Counted from the first letter of the stretch, positions 1 to 16,355 are shown. The stretch is 64,000 nucleotides of DNA from Dillenia suffruticosa (GCA_033439265.1 JAVTVX010000027.1:201001-265000), one strand, 5' to 3'. Notes: generated from the sequence alone by a model not told the origin. Made by a program: numbers and translations.

Positions 1-74
1 CACATGTTAAAATGCCAAATTTTCAGGGGGAACAAAAAAAAAAGTAAAGAAGCTTGAACCAAGCCAGATCTTAC

Positions 75-3000
75 CTCTTGGTAACTTCCAACTTAAGAAA
101 AGGTTACGTGCCTGTTCACCAGTAATTTTCCCATCTTTGTCAGTATCTACCTCCACAAATACCTTAGTATACTTCTGAACATCAGATTGAGTCATCTTTG
201 GCCATGGGGATGGACTGGAAATGGAATTCCCAGGCCCAATGGTTCCACTTGAAAAGAAGGCAGTACTGGCTTGAGTTGGGATTTGCTGATTCTGCTTCAG
301 CACTGATTGAGTTTGCTGGATCTGACCACTTGAGGATTGTTGGGCATATGTGCCTTGCAAAGAATCCATTGAGCTTGCACCAACTAATGATTTTGTTGAG
401 ATGGACGGTGCAGGAACAGTGGTTGAAAGTAGTTTGTTTTGTACAGCAGGTGTTGACCCTGATGTTACTAGGCCAAATCCATCTAAAGGTTTGTTGACCT
501 GACTATTTGGAGCTTGTGAAAATGGTGTCGACAGTGAGCTTCCCATTGTACCAGCAAGCCCATCAGTTGAGATGTTTGCATTTGAAGCAGAAAGTCCCAT
601 CATATTTCCTCCTCCAGGCATACCTTGACCAGCAGCATTAAGCTGTGAGCCAGGTGCAGTTGAAAAAGCCATTGCTTGAGGAGTCCTCATAAACTGGTTT
701 TGCTGGGGCAAGAACTGCTGCTGGTTCATGTTTGCATTTGTAAGTACCTGTGGCCCTCTAGGGCCAACGGTATGAGATGCTACTGTAGCAGGACTACCCA
801 GTTGTGGTGGAGCGACAGCAGTAGCATTATGCTGAGGGGCATGTGGTGCTACAAAATTTATCTGGGGAGCAGGAATTTTAGCTGCAGCAGGTCCATAAAG
901 TGCTTTTTTCACTAAATCTGGGGTCAGTTCACGCTTACTCTGAGCCACAGTTACAAGTTTAAGGGCATTATAAAATTCCGCTCGACCAAGGAAACCAATA
1001 CCATTCGGATCAGCATACCTCCATACCTGCACAGAGAATAAAGAAACAAGAAAAACTTTCATATAGATGCCATAGATGAAGCATTGCCACAAAAAAAAAA
1101 AAAAAAAAAAAAAATAGCTTAGTGATAGGAAGAGTATTAAGAAATTAAATAATTATTCCCCCTATCCAATAGCTTAAGCTCTCGACCAACAAATTATTTT
1201 TCAATCTAGCAAAGCAGGACGACTTGAGTTTTGAGTACCACCACCTGAACCCATTCAATATCCACATTATCCAATTTTTCTATATGATGCTGGAGCATCC
1301 AAGGAATTAGAAACAGGGTGCAAGAGAATCTATAAAAAAAAAAAGAGGTTTTCATTTTCTTTTTTTTTTTTTGGTTATTATTAGTTTCGATTCTTTATTT
1401 AGGTTTCTATTTAGGAAGTTTGAATATTTTTGTTTATGATTCTATCTTTTCGGTTAGGAAGTTTTAACTAATTAAAAGACTTTAGTTCAAAATTAGGAGT
1501 TGTCCTAAATAGTATAAAAGGGGGACAACAGTAGTCACTTTTATGATATTATTGTTTTCTCTCTTAATGCAAAATTTTATTTGTGTTTTCTTTTAAACCT
1601 AATTACTTCCTTTTGCTCCAACCACAATCACCCTATTCTATCCCTCACTGTTGAGATCTAATTGCCTCAAACCCTTTGTTGCGTCAAGTGGCATCACAAC
1701 CATTCAAAAAATTGTTCCTGCAATTCAGAAAATTTTGGCATGACATCCCATCCTGTGAATACCATGATAAAGGACATCTTGTAATTATCCTCATGTTCAA
1801 CTAAAATCTCTCGCTTAAATCCTATTATGGTTCAATATCAAGGACTTAGAGAGAGAGACCATAAAAAGAGTTGATCAAATATTCTTGTGCTATTTTGATC
1901 CATCGACTAGGTAAAGAAACATGCATTTAGAAGATTTAGTCAAATTTCTGTTTACTAGTTTCAACTTTGGAGTTATAATTTTTTCAAAGGAAAAATTGTT
2001 GCCAGTAATATCGATTTGTTTGTTCCTTGCATGAAGTAATTGGAAAAATTTTGGTAAAACACTAAATCTCCTGAACCTCTCTTACCAAATGCATTATTAA
2101 TTTTTTTTCTTTTTTTTTACCTTATTTAACACCTAGAAATTGCTATGAAGATTAAGACAACCATTTCAAAAGAGTAAAAGATGTTCTCAATATAAAGATT
2201 AGGCTCTTGACTATACCCTTCATCCTTGTCACACTTTATTGCAATTCATCAATGTCAGGTTCCCAAAAATAAATATTATGATCAGGAGTTTCGCACTACT
2301 CCATCAAACATACTATGAAATGCAATTCAGTATGTCCATGTCATATCAACAAACACTATGGAAAAAGCACACAAAAAATAGATGGAGTTTAAATTCTCTT
2401 TCTTCTTTAGATAAGTAATTTCACATTTACTAGCATCATTTACCTTATTTAGTAGTACCATTTACACAGTTTGGGCTAATGCAAGCAAGCACCCAAAACA
2501 ATCCTTCTCGAATGCTTGTCCCTCATTTTTTAGCGATCTATAGATGTTTCTGATCTTTTTGTTCCTACTTTCTAAACCTTACGATAAACCAGTCACCAAT
2601 GGCTAAGTAACTCGCTTTAACTCCCAAGAAAAAAGAAAAGTCAAAGAGCATTTTGTCCAGAAAAAAAGCTTAAAAGTCTTGTGTGCTCTCCCAGGACAAC
2701 CCTTAGCATGTTGTTTATAGTTAGACCCTTTGAGAGAGTTGAAGCCTCCCTTCTGTATAAACTATAAACTGATGTCTAGGATGCATGTGTTCTCAAATTA
2801 GCAAAAGATAAAAATAAATAAGTCAAAGCCCAAATTTCCAAGAAATCAGTAGCTATGGATCTCTACTCTATAAAGCTGCTGCTTTAGGAGATTCCATATT
2901 TAATCAGAGATCATCTGAAATTTGAGTCCATACACTCAGACAGAAATGCACAATCCTTATCATTTCTGTGAATTTCAACCAAATAGAATTCGCAAGGGGT

Positions 3001-3505
3001 GTACTAGGTTTAGTTTAAGGTTAGAGGAGTTTTCGTAAGCTTTCTATAATGCTTTTTGGCCCCATTTATATTGTTTTGAACTTGCAAACATGTATATTGG
3101 TGTCTGTGCGTGCAAAGGATATCTAAATGGCTTGCTTGGAAGCACCAAGCAAGTACCGCGTGGCCCATGGCTAGCATGAAGTTACGGGTAAGGACACAAA
3201 CAATAGCAGACCTATGAGAATAGGACAGCATTTCAAGCTCTGAAATAGATCCCCAAAAATCCTAAACCAAACAGTGAATTGGAAAATCGAAATGCAACGG
3301 TATCCAATTGAACATACAAGAATAAAGACAAAGGCAAGTAAAGTAGAGAAGAGACCTGAGCGAGAACATGCTTGGGCAAATTGGAACCTTGGAAGAAAGC
3401 AACGGCTTCTGCACCACTGATCCTGCCGTCGTTATCCAAGTCGGCTCTTCTGAAATATGCATCGAAGAGATCCACATTCGGCATCCCCTGGTTTTGCCCC
3501 GCCAT
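75..3505 (-). CDS. EH-domain endocytic adaptor, AtEH1/Pan1-like (TPLATE complex), 5' part
   Basis: Two coding exons are visible: 3505-3356 (50 codons from the ATG) and 1026-75. They are joined over a 2.3-kb intron with GT at 3355 and AG at 1027; a further donor at 74 shows that the gene continues off the window. The 367 residues start with an EH domain (about 10-95) with a canonical EF-hand loop DLDNDGRISGAE and a degenerate second hand (DPNGIGFLGRAEF). A long Gln/Asn/Pro/Ser-rich linker follows, and then the start of a second EH domain with the loop DTDKDGKITGEQ. This order, and the phrase VTVAQSKRELTPDLV after the first EH domain, match plant AtEH1/Pan1, a subunit of the TPLATE adaptor complex. 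That complex acts in clathrin-mediated endocytosis at the plasma membrane, and EH domains bind NPF-type peptides. AtEH2 is the alternative, but the linker phrase favours EH1. No break is seen. Confidence 0.9.
1027..3355 (-). other. Long first intron of the EH1/Pan1-like gene
   Basis: This AT-rich intron is bounded by a GT donor at 3355 and an AG acceptor at 1027. It contains poly-A/T runs (for example 1091-1114). At about 1370-1690 lies a stretch with TATA-like and LTR-like composition followed by a sequence faintly resembling a tRNA primer site (TGGCATCACAACC). That part could be an old solo LTR, but no second copy is present. No coding sequence is recognised. Confidence 0.6.
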
Positions 3506-3855
3506 TTTTCGAAATACTCAAAGACAGCGATCAGGATTTCCAAATGGGGGGCGCCACTCGATCCAAGTTCAAGCAATTTATTGGAGAATCGGAGTGTTCG
3601 ATGTGATTAGAAGAAGGAGAACCATGAAGGGGACCGACATTAGGCTTTCCCCCTTAATTTTATTGAATCCGGAGGATTGATAATACGTGGATTGGATCGG
3701 ATGAAGTGGGATAAGATGAGAGTGTAATACAGGTCCAAATTCACAAACCCGAATCTGATCTTATTCAATTTGGACTGTGATTCTTTCAATTGGAACACAA
3801 ACTCACAATTACCGCAGCGCGGCACAGCAATTGATGAAAACCCAATCACAAGAGA

Positions 3856-3857
<2 letters not shown>

Positions 3858-3889
<32 letters not shown>

Positions 3890-3918
3890 GGAGAAAGACA
3901 GAGAGCGAGAGAGAGAGC
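3858..3918. repeat. GA/CT microsatellite in the EH1-like leader
   Basis: About 15 GA units are followed by imperfect GA-rich sequence. Read in the sense of the minus-strand gene this is a CT tract upstream of the start codon. Confidence 0.9.
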
Positions 3919-4050
3919 AGAATTCAGATACTAGACCTTTCCTCCCAGTTGCGTTCCCAGCAATCTCAAGCATCAGCCCCATAAACATCTGGCCCGGCCT
4001 GACGATTCAGAAATTACAAATGATGTAAACGACGTCGTCCACTACCACAA

Positions 4051-4058
4051 TTTTTATA
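4051..4058 (-). promoter_or_regulatory. TATA box, probable promoter of the EH1/Pan1-like gene
   Basis: On the minus strand the sequence reads TATAAAAA. It lies 545 bases upstream of the EH1-like ATG. The leader between them contains the CT-rich tract (gene sense) at 3858-3918, a common feature of plant 5' leaders. The transcription start is inferred at about 4020. Confidence 0.45.
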
Positions 4059-6600
4059 CCCTCGATTGTTCCTTTAATTTCATCCAAATGCCATTGAACG
4101 CTTATGGGTTTATCACTCGTCCCCTTCCCTGCCATGAGCTCAATGATGTTCACAATCTCATCTCACGGCATAGCGAAGAAGAGGGCTCGTCCTGAATGAA
4201 ATATAATTTATCAACCAACATTTTATCCATTTTAAAAAGAAGTATAATATAAGAATTAGATTTATCCAATACTTTTTTATCATCTCCCATATAATTATGA
4301 CTATTTCTCTTGTTTTCTATGCTTAAAAAAATTACTAAGTTCATGCATTATTTACGATTGCAATTAGGATAATTTTAATTCAAGGGTCCAAATGATTCAT
4401 CCACCCCGTGCCCTATGTTTTAATTACCAAGTTAAAATAAGATGTGTTTTATGTCTAGTGAAATGTATTCCGTTAGTCAAAAATAAATAAATAAAGAAAT
4501 ATGATTCTCAAATTATATTAAACATATAAAATAATATGAATATGAAAAAATAAATGAATATGAGTTTAATATCATATTAAAGAATGAGGATAATATAATA
4601 ATATGAATTTTAATGATCCATTGTCTTATTAAATTATTAAAATAGATTAGATTTATATAAAAAAACTCATTATCATAAATATAAAAATAATTATTACAAA
4701 TATAAAAATAAATAAAATTGAATATGTATCAAAATTAAATTAATCATTAATTTAAATTTTATACATAATATATTCTAATACCATTACCACAATTTCTTAA
4801 TAAATACATGAGAAAAAGGGTGAGGTAGAGAGGTTATTTTATTATTATTGGTTTCCTTTCCTTGTGATCTCCATGCTAATAAATTTTGCATTTTTATTGG
4901 CATTGAATGGACCCAAAATTTTTATACAAAAAATAAATGTCAATCATCCACTTGAGTAAATTTAACTAAATATTGAAGAGAGATTTGGTATTTTTGTCCC
5001 CAAAAAAAAAAAAAAAACTAATTAAGAAATTAAACAATCATTATTTTTCCAATTATCCATTGCTTCGCCTGCATTGAAGTAGCCATCATCTTAGCAGTTG
5101 ATCGGACAAAACTGAATTTCTATTTCTTCTCCTCCTCGAAGATTTGCTTATGCCACTGATAAGAGAGAGGCATTTCAGAAAAATGTATATGTATATATAT
5201 ATGAATTTTACACAAAAGAATTTACATTATTATATTTATAAAATTTTTAATAAAAAATATATATAATTTCAATTTAAACCAAATTTAGCTTGTAAAAGAT
5301 TTAAAAAGTTTAACATGGAACTCCTATATTTTTGTTTTTCGGAAATACATTCAAATAATCAAATTATAGAATATAGAAGCTATATCATGGCCTTCTATTA
5401 TCTTGGTGGGATATGGATAATAAGTTCGCCTTAATAATAGTAATTATAAATCAAATTAAATATTTTATGGAAGATTTTCTATGGTTATAAGTAACAAAAA
5501 AATAAAAATAACAAAAGTGCTCATATCATCACTTTTCTTAAGAAAAAATTAAGTAATTAATATAATTAAATTTAAAATAATAAATAAAAGATTTTAAGTG
5601 TCATAAAAAAAATAAATGTTAGAAGCATTTGATTGTATAATTTTAAAGGGAATTGGAACTTGAATCCAAATATATATTAACCACCAAACCTAATGTTGGG
5701 TATTAAGAAACACAGGCAACTAATCTAACCACAAGTCAGCAAATTATGAAGTGCCCACACACTCACCCTCCCCCCAACACAAACAACAACAAAATGCGTG
5801 TTCATCATCAACACATCTTTTGCATATTAAGCAAGTTTTCCACTTTTGCCATATTACCCATATTTGGGATTAAATAGAAGGATATTCAATGGCTCAGACT
5901 CTATAAAAAAAAAAAAAAAAAAAAAATCAAACTCCAAAACTTCTTAGGCTAAAGGAAGCAAAGGGTTTTTGTTTTTAGTGATCTTGAAAGAGAAAGGAAA
6001 AGAGGAAGCAAACAGGGCAGTTGGGTTGGGTCTGCCCTGGGTGATCATTTCCTCCAACTACATCTATCTTTGACTTCGTCTCGATCTTAGTCTCAATTTC
6101 AATCTTTATTATTTTTAAAAGAACAATATAATGATATAAATTATCCTCCTTTAATATAATAATTTCATATTCAAATCTTTATTAATAATAAAAAAAAAAT
6201 CTCAATCCCCGTCTCGCTCTCTCTGGGTTGATCTGTCCACCCCACCAAACCCCACACCAGACCGCAGAGGGAGCATTTTCCCCAAAGCGAAAGGCGCCCA
6301 CGAGCTGCAAGGGCAAAAAGGGCAACTCACTCACGCCCACTAGCTGCTCTCTGCTTTTTTATTTTAAGGTAATTATATTTTGCATTTGGCAATCGGGCGT
6401 TGGGTTATACCTTTTCTCTCTTTCCTTAAAAAATAAAAAAGGAAAAAAGAAAAGGACAAAGACTGAAAACACAAAACAGAGAGAGAGAAACTCCGCGGTG
6501 GAGAGGTCTTGTCCTACATGCCACAAATATTAACATTTAACAGTCTCCTTCTCAGGTGGAATAGCAAATCAATCCCAAAATCCCATTTTTTCTCACACAC
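4059..6600. other. AT-rich intergenic region between divergent EH1-like and SRPK genes
   Basis: This is the shared upstream region of two divergently transcribed genes. It is very AT-rich, with several poly-A runs (5002-5015, 5905-5926). No coding sequence, RNA gene or transposon ends could be recognised. The 3' part from about 6200 is richer in GC and probably holds the SRPK promoter. Confidence 0.5.
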
Positions 6601-6605
6601 ACACA

Positions 6606-6623
6606 CTCTCTCTCTCTCTCTCA
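6606..6623. repeat. CT microsatellite in the SRPK 5' leader
   Basis: A short CA run passes into a CT run about 140 bases upstream of the SRPK start codon, in the sense orientation of the gene. It is a typical plant leader pyrimidine tract. Confidence 0.7.
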
Positions 6624-6708
6624 CATCTGCAACAAATCACAAAAGCATCGATCAACAACGAAAGAAGGATCATATTTTGACCCTTGAGAATTCAAAAAAT
6701 ATTAATGA

Positions 6709-10060
<3,352 letters not shown>

Positions 10061-10900
10061 GGAATGGATGAAAAATTTTGATACAGCTGCTTTCTTTGAC
10101 AGCCGTCCATTCCTTGCAACCTGTATGAATTTGCTAGTTTTCTTTCCCTCTCTCTCTCTCTCTCTCTCTTTCTTTTTGGGGGTTTGATAGAAATTCCAAT
10201 AGGTGTCAATTTTTTCAATCAAAATGTAAATTAGAGATTATAATTGTGAGGAAATGATATAAGCGAGAAATTTGAAAGAAGACCTGTGAATTTTATGCTG
10301 TCCGTTCCCATCCCTTACCCCCTCTTGCCGCACCAGTGATTATGGGAAGGGCCATTATTTTTCAAAGGATGCTTCTGACATACAAAAGTAACTCGATGAA
10401 AGCTAGGTGACAGCTGTTGAGCTTAGTGTGGAAGTCATGCCATGTGCGTTGTGTTTGGGGAAAACACCTTTACATGTAATGTATCAGGTCGGGTATTTGG
10501 TTTTCTTTTTAAATTAGTAGTTCCATTTTGCCATACCGTTTGTTTCTTGCTTGTCTATGCAGGCCAGGGCATGTCTGGCTTGGCCATGTCCATAAGAGTT
10601 ATCTCCCTTTCTAAAGTGCAGCAAATGCTATTTTATTATTCAAGTCCGCAAAATCTGGAGATGAGGGAACGCCGGTCTTTGTCCTACTTTAGAAATTAGC
10701 TGTGCGACCGCTACAATAAAAATGATGTGATGCGCATACCACACCTAGGTAGAAATAGAAGTAGGATCGTAAATACAAGAATTGTGTCTCCGCCGTCTTT
10801 CACATTAGTGTTATTGGTCGATAAAAATCGGATATCGATATATAAAAATAAATAAATAAATAAACAAATATATATACTAGGAGGGTTCTAACAACATAAG
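10061..10900 (+). other. SRPK 3' UTR and downstream flank
   Basis: The 3' UTR begins after the stop at 10060 and includes a CT microsatellite at 10146-10169. No single poly-A site stands out; AT-rich candidates occur at about 10215-10260 and an AATAAAAATG stretch near 10714. The short open frame at 10442-10699 resembles no known protein. Confidence 0.5.
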
Positions 10901-10914
10901 ATGCGGCCTTAGCC

Positions 10915-13200
10915 TAAATTTTTTTTTCTTTCTTTTTCTTGTGTGCATTATAATTATTAAAAAAAAATAATAAAGAGTGAAAAAAAAGTAAAAAAGAAAA
11001 AGAAGAAACTAAAAAAAAAAATAGTAAAAAAAAAGGGAATAGTGGGAAATGGGTAACAAAGGAACAAAAAAAAAATGAGTGAAAAAAAAAGAATGGTGAA
11101 GAATGAAAAAAAATAAAAAAAGAAGAAGAAGAAGAAATCCAAAAAAAGTTTAAAAAAAAAAAAGAGGAAGGATTAAGGGTGAAAATAAAAAGAAGCAAAA
11201 AAAAAAAAGCAAAGAAAAAGATAAAAACAAAAGGGTAAATGATGAAAAAAAACCCCAAAAAAAGCAACAGTAGTAAACTGTTTCCATCCAAGGTGACAAT
11301 TCCTCCCACCTCCCCCTCCCCCTCCCCCTCCCCACTTATTTTTTTTAAAAAAAAAATCTTGAATGGTGGTAGTTGTACATGCGCACAGTTTTTTTATCAG
11401 ATGATATTTTAGTAAATTAAATAATCAAAAAAGTCCAAAAATAAGGAAATGACTCGAAAAAAACCAAATTGCACCAAAAGGCATCAAAAGGAGGAGGGAC
11501 TTCCAAAGAGAGTTGTGAAAAAAGTAAAACTCACAAAAAAAAGCAGAGAGAAGAGAAGAGATAAATTAATAAAGAAAAAATGGTGAAGGAAGAAAAAAAA
11601 AGAAGTAGAAAAAAAAAAGAATAGTAACCCAAAAAAAAGTGAAAAAAAAGAAAAGTGAAAGCTGGAAAAAAAGAAAAGTAAAATAAAAAAAAAGAATCAG
11701 AAGAGACCCAAAAAAAGAAAAAAAAAACGGAAGGTGAAGAGTAGAAAAAAAAAAGAAATAGTAACAAATCAGTAATAGTGGAACTCAAAAGAAAAGAAGT
11801 AAAATAATGGTGGAGGGTGAAAAAAAGTAATAAAAAAAAGATGGGTAAATGGTGAAAAAAAAAAGAAAAAAGGGAACAGTAGCAAACTGTTCCCATCCGA
11901 GTTAGCAATCCCTTCCACCCTCTCCCCACTTGTTTTTTTATATATGGTTAAGAAATATTAAAATTAAGATTATAGAAGAAACCCAAAAAAAAAAAAAGAG
12001 GGAACAATTATCTACCGTTCCCATCCAAGGTGTTACTTCCTCCCCCTCCCCCACTTGTTTTTTATTTTAGAAGAAAAAAGAAAGAAACCCTGAAAAAAGA
12101 AAAAAAAAAAAAAAAGGAGGGAACAGTGTGCTACTGTTCCCAACCGACGTTGCACGCCCTCCCACACCGCCTTCCCCACTTGTTTCTTTCTATAATAGTA
12201 AGATTATTATTATTATTATTATTAATTAAGAAGATTAAGAAAAATTAATATTAAGATAAAATATATATATAAAGTGAAGGATGGAAGAAAAGAGTAAAAA
12301 AGTAAAGAAGAAATAAAAAAAAGAATAGTAACAAACCGAAAACAATGAAAACAAAAAAAAAATGAAAAAAAAAAGCGTGAAGGGTGAAAAAGAAAAAAGA
12401 AACAAAAAAAAAAGAAGAAACCCAAAAAAAAGTAAAAAAAAAAAGATGGGAAGGGAGGAGAGTGAAAAAAAAGAAATAAGAAAAGGAAAAAGAAACCCCA
12501 AAAAAAGAAATAAAAAAAAAAAGAAAACAGTAGCTAACTGTTCCCATCCAATGTGGCATTCCCTCCTACTCCCCTCTCCCCACGAGTGATGAGTGGGAAA
12601 AAAAACAAAAAAGAAAAAGAAGAAAAGAAGTAAAAAAAAATGAACAATAGTAAATCGGTAACATGAAATCCAAAAAAAATGGAGTGAAAAAAAAAATGTG
12701 AAAGGTGAAAAAAAAGAAAGAAAAGGTAAATAGGTGAAAAAAAAAAGAAGTAAAAAAATAGAAATAGTAGCAAATCAATAACAGTAAAACTCGAAAAAAA
12801 AAGGAGTCAAAAAAAGAAAAGTGAAAAAAAGAAGTAAAAAACAAAGCAAAAAAAAGGTAAATAGATGAAAAAAAAAAGAAGTAAAAAGAAAATAGTAACA
12901 AACCGGTAACTGTGGAATCCAAACAAAAAAGAGTGAAAAAAAATGAAAGGTGGGAAAAAAAAAGAAGTAAAAAAAGAAGAAGAAATCCAAAAAAAAGTAT
13001 AAGAAAATGGGGGAAGGGTGAAAAAAAAAAGTTAAAAAAAAACGAAGAAAAAAAAGAATAAATTGGTGAAAAATAAGAAAAAAGAAAAAAGAAAAAGAAA
13101 CCCAAGAAAGGGAGAAAAAAAAAAGAGAGAAAACAGTTATACAATCTAACGTGACACATCCTCCCGCAATCTCCCGCAATCCCTCCCCCACACGTTCTTT
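10915..13200. repeat. Purine/A-rich array with recurring hairpin cassettes
   Basis: The plus strand is almost pure A and G for 2.3 kb, made of short variable phrases such as GTGAAAAAAAAGAAGTAAAAA and GAAACCCAAAAAAAG. The run is interrupted by GC-rich cassettes of about 65 bases at about 11262, 11872, 12000, 12119 and 12526, with a worn copy at about 13128. Each good cassette holds a hairpin (AACAGT, 5-base loop, ACTGTT), then CCATCCAA and a C/T-rich tail ending CCCCACTTGTTTTTT. A second recurrent phrase resembling AATAGTAACAAATCAGTAA occurs near 11758, 12326, 12646, 12766 and 12891. It looks like an imperfect tandem expansion of a small unit, possibly from a non-autonomous transposon. The long Phe-rich open frames on the minus strand are by-products of the TTTTC composition. 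No protein is supported. Confidence 0.75.
11872..11894. repeat. Best-preserved hairpin of the purine array
   Basis: A perfect 9-base stem GGGAACAGT / ACTGTTCCC with loop AGCAA. The same stem with a different loop (GTGCT) occurs at 12119-12141. Shorter versions occur at 11266-11282, 12000-12022 and 12526-12542. The stem is kept while the loops differ. Confidence 0.85.
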
Positions 13201-13290
13201 TCTATAATACTAAGAGATAAGATATATTGTTATTTAGCCGTTGTTTAACTAACACGATCACTTTTGAGGTTATCACGAGAGGCTTTTCAA

Positions 13291-13295
13291 GTCTT
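13291..13295 (+). repeat. Target-site duplication of the copia element, left copy
   Basis: GTCTT immediately precedes the TGTTG terminus of the 5' LTR. It is matched by GTCTT at 20621-20625 after the 3' LTR. Confidence 0.9.
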
Positions 13296-13915
13296 TGTTG
13301 GATTATTAATCCAACGTTGGGTTTATATGTTAAAATAATTATGTATTGCATATTGTCAAACCCATTAGATAAACTCATATGAAAGTGATCTGGTAAATTT
13401 GAAAAATTCAGTAATTTGAGTTTAACTATCTCAAAGGATATGGAAATAAATAAATGTGTAGATACCAATTGACATTTACTATTTATAATGGGTTAAATAG
13501 GGAATGTTTAAGGGTGACTTAAGAATAGCATCAAAGTTACCTAAATTCATGTGAATCATGTAAGATAACTTGAATAAGCTAAATAAGCAAATTTCAATTA
13601 TGAATGTAGAAATAAAGTCATCTCTACAACTATAAATAAGAGTTATAGTTCCTGGATCAGTGAATTACTCTTCTCTCTTATACTCCCATCATATAGAGAG
13701 ATTTTGTGAGAATATATTTGACCTGCAAGGCCGTGGCCGGGATTCTGCCCAGACGAAGGTCGGATCAAGTTTGTATTCTATTCAGTTTTCGGTTATGGAG
13801 TCAGGTACACTTCCATCCAACTTGAATTTCAATTTTAGTTCTTGAGTTTTGATTCCGATAATTTAACACGATATTTGGCATATTTTTTTTTTGCATCAAG
13901 TAATTTTTCCCAACA
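13296..13915 (+). repeat. 5' LTR of the copia element
   Basis: 620 bases, TGTTG...CAACA. A TATA-like sequence (CTATAAATAAG) near 13629-13639 lies in the expected promoter position. It is about 94% identical to the 3' LTR over the first 205 bases compared by eye. Confidence 0.93.
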
Positions 13916-13917
13916 AG

Positions 13918-13930
13918 TGGTATCAGAGTC
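13918..13930 (+). other. Primer-binding site of the copia element
   Basis: TGGTATCAGAGTC, two bases after the 5' LTR, matches the 3' end of initiator methionine tRNA in complement, the usual primer for plant copia elements, apart from late positions. Confidence 0.9.
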
Positions 13931-14031
13931 TCTTGTGTTTGAATCATCGGGATTTTTTTTTGTATATTTAAGATTTACTATGATTTTAGTATTTTATGAA
14001 TTCTTTTTTGATATTTTGGTTTTCGGCAAAA

Positions 14032-14067
<36 letters not shown>

Positions 14068-15536
14068 TCAAGTTTTTGTTTTTTTTTGTGGATTTTAATA
14101 AAAGAAAATGTTATGAAAATTTTTTATTTAAAGTCGACATCTAGTGTTTCCAAAAAAAAAATTAGGAAAATTTTTTATCAAAATCAACATTCGGTGCTTC
14201 AAAAAAAAAGGAATAAATTGTACTCTCGAGATTGCAAGAGCATGGCAAATACTTTTGGCACATATATATATATATTTTAAGGAAGTTAATTTTTCTTTTA
14301 AAAAAAGTTACCTTTTTTTTTTCAAGAATCTTTAATATCTATAATTTTCTTAGGCAAATATTTTTTTTAAGGAAGTTGACCTTTTTTTTGGGGTCCTATG
14401 CACTTAAAAAAACAATTTAAATAAAACTTTTGTTTTGGGAAATAAAAAAAAAACGAAATCTTCAGATTTTAGTTTCCTTTTTTTTTTAAAGAATGATATC
14501 CCAATTTCAGAATAAAACTTTCAGATTCTAATACTATAAAACTTTTCTTTTATTATAAATCCACGTCACATAAGAATTAAGGTATGGGTCATTTTGAGGC
14601 CAAATAGAACCGACTTTGGGTGTAAAAAGTTTTGAAACTCATTGAACTCAATTGAACCCATTTTCATCCTTATCATTCTTTACTGTCTCTTTTATATTCA
14701 AAACTGGTCATTCTTTTAGTATGCGATGGCATGATATGTCTAGGAAAGTTCTGTCAACTAAACAGGGATAAATCTAAAGTTGGCTGGTTCTTAAGCAGTT
14801 TTACAAGAACTCACCACCTACCTGGAAACTTTCCTTGTGTCCTCTGCTACAAAATGGGGATTGGCCAAGTTTTGAATCAGTTGTCGGAAAAAAGTTAAAA
14901 ACTTTGATTTTATGCCGACAACGAACGTATAGGGATGGAAAAGAAAGATGATGGAAACAGATTTAATAAAATTGAGTTTCCTTTTTTCGGGCCCAATTTA
15001 AAGTTTATAAGATTAGGCTTTAAATGGCCAAATTCTTAAGATATTGAGTCCATCAGGATAAAATTGAATCTTTTTTCAATTCCGGATATTATTCAAATAT
15101 GAGTATGGTTTTGTATATATTTCGAGATACATTAATTGAACCAATATGTCATCAAAGTGATCTCTTTTGTGGATATTAATTTATTTTTGAGATATAAAAA
15201 GTTGTGTGTATGCAATTCATGTGGATACCGATCGACCCAAAGGAATGTCCGTATTTGACGAAATTGCATGTGCACATTGTGGTAATAAATGCGTGACAAT
15301 TTTTCGGTTTTTTTCATGTGATCAATTCATCAGCCCAAAGGAAGATAGTTGATTGACATACTCTTGTTGTCAGTGTTTGATTACTACATTCAGATGCCAT
15401 TTACAAATTAATTATTTTGTCCAAAGATAAAATATTAATGGAGTTATCGGTATCTTATGATAGGAATTTCTCATATTTGAATTTATTTGCTTTTAAAGTT
15501 TCATTTGAGTATATATATTGATCATCGTTCTCTATT

Positions 15537-16355
15537 TTGACAGTTAACACTATTTCCACCAACATCAATACCCAACTCAACTCTATTCCCATGTTGAATG
15601 ACTTAAATTTCAAATCATGGCGAGAAAATCTTTTGATTGTGCTCAGGGTTATGGATATGGACTTTGCGTTACGGACCGATTGTCCTCCTCCAGTTACAGA
15701 TAAGAGTACCTCTGATGACAAGAGGGAGTTTGAAAGGTGGGAGAGGTCGAACCGCATTAGTCTCATGATCATGAAGAAGGCTATCCCAGAAAGTTTTCGG
15801 GGCACTATATCTGATACTATTGCTATAGCTAAGGACTTCATTGCTGATATTGAGAAAAGATTTGCCAAGAATGAAAAGTCAAAAATAGGTACGCTTTTGG
15901 TAAGTCTTGTGTCAATGAAGTATAAAGGTCAAGGCAATATTAGAGAATACATCATGGAGATGTCTCATATCGCTTCAAAGTTAAGAGCACTCAAGCTTGA
16001 CCTCTCTGAAGACTTGCTTGTGCATTTGGTTTTAATATCTCTTCCAGGATAGTTTAATTAGTTTAAAGTGAACTATAATTGTCAGAAATAGACTTGGTCT
16101 CTTAATGAGCTTATCTCTCACTGTGTCCAAGAAGAGGAAAGGTTGAAGCGAGATCGGATAGAAAGTGCTCACCTAGTCTCGACCAAAGGCAAGAAAAGGA
16201 AGCCCGCTAAGGATGCTGTAAGTACGACACCTCAGAAGAAGCAACAAAAGGTACTGAGTGAACTGGAAAAGAAGGGATGCTTCTTTTGTGGTGCTGAGGG
16301 ACATAAAAAAGAAGGAGTGTATCAATTATCATGCTTGGCGTGCAAAGAAAGGTAT
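15537..16355 (+). pseudogene. Copia gag remnant
   Basis: The frame encodes a capsid-like protein (LNDLNFKSWRENLLIVL; KSKIGTLLVSLVSMKYKGQG; IREYIMEMSHIASKLRALKL), typical of plant copia Gag. It has no ATG at its start, a stop after SLPG at about 16050, and another shortly after. Downstream lies a CCHC zinc knuckle (CFFCGAEGH...), broken by a frameshift within a run of A and G at about 16310, so that its last cysteine is in another frame. The product would have packaged element RNA. Confidence 0.85.

Noticed and set aside
1370-1690. Solo LTR in the EH1-like intron
   Set aside because: The composition and a weak primer-site match are suggestive, but there is no second copy or target duplication.
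10914-13191. Several Phe/Ser-rich minus-strand open frames of 60-197 codons
   Set aside because: They arise from TTTTC composition of the purine array, overlap each other in different frames and show no family motif.
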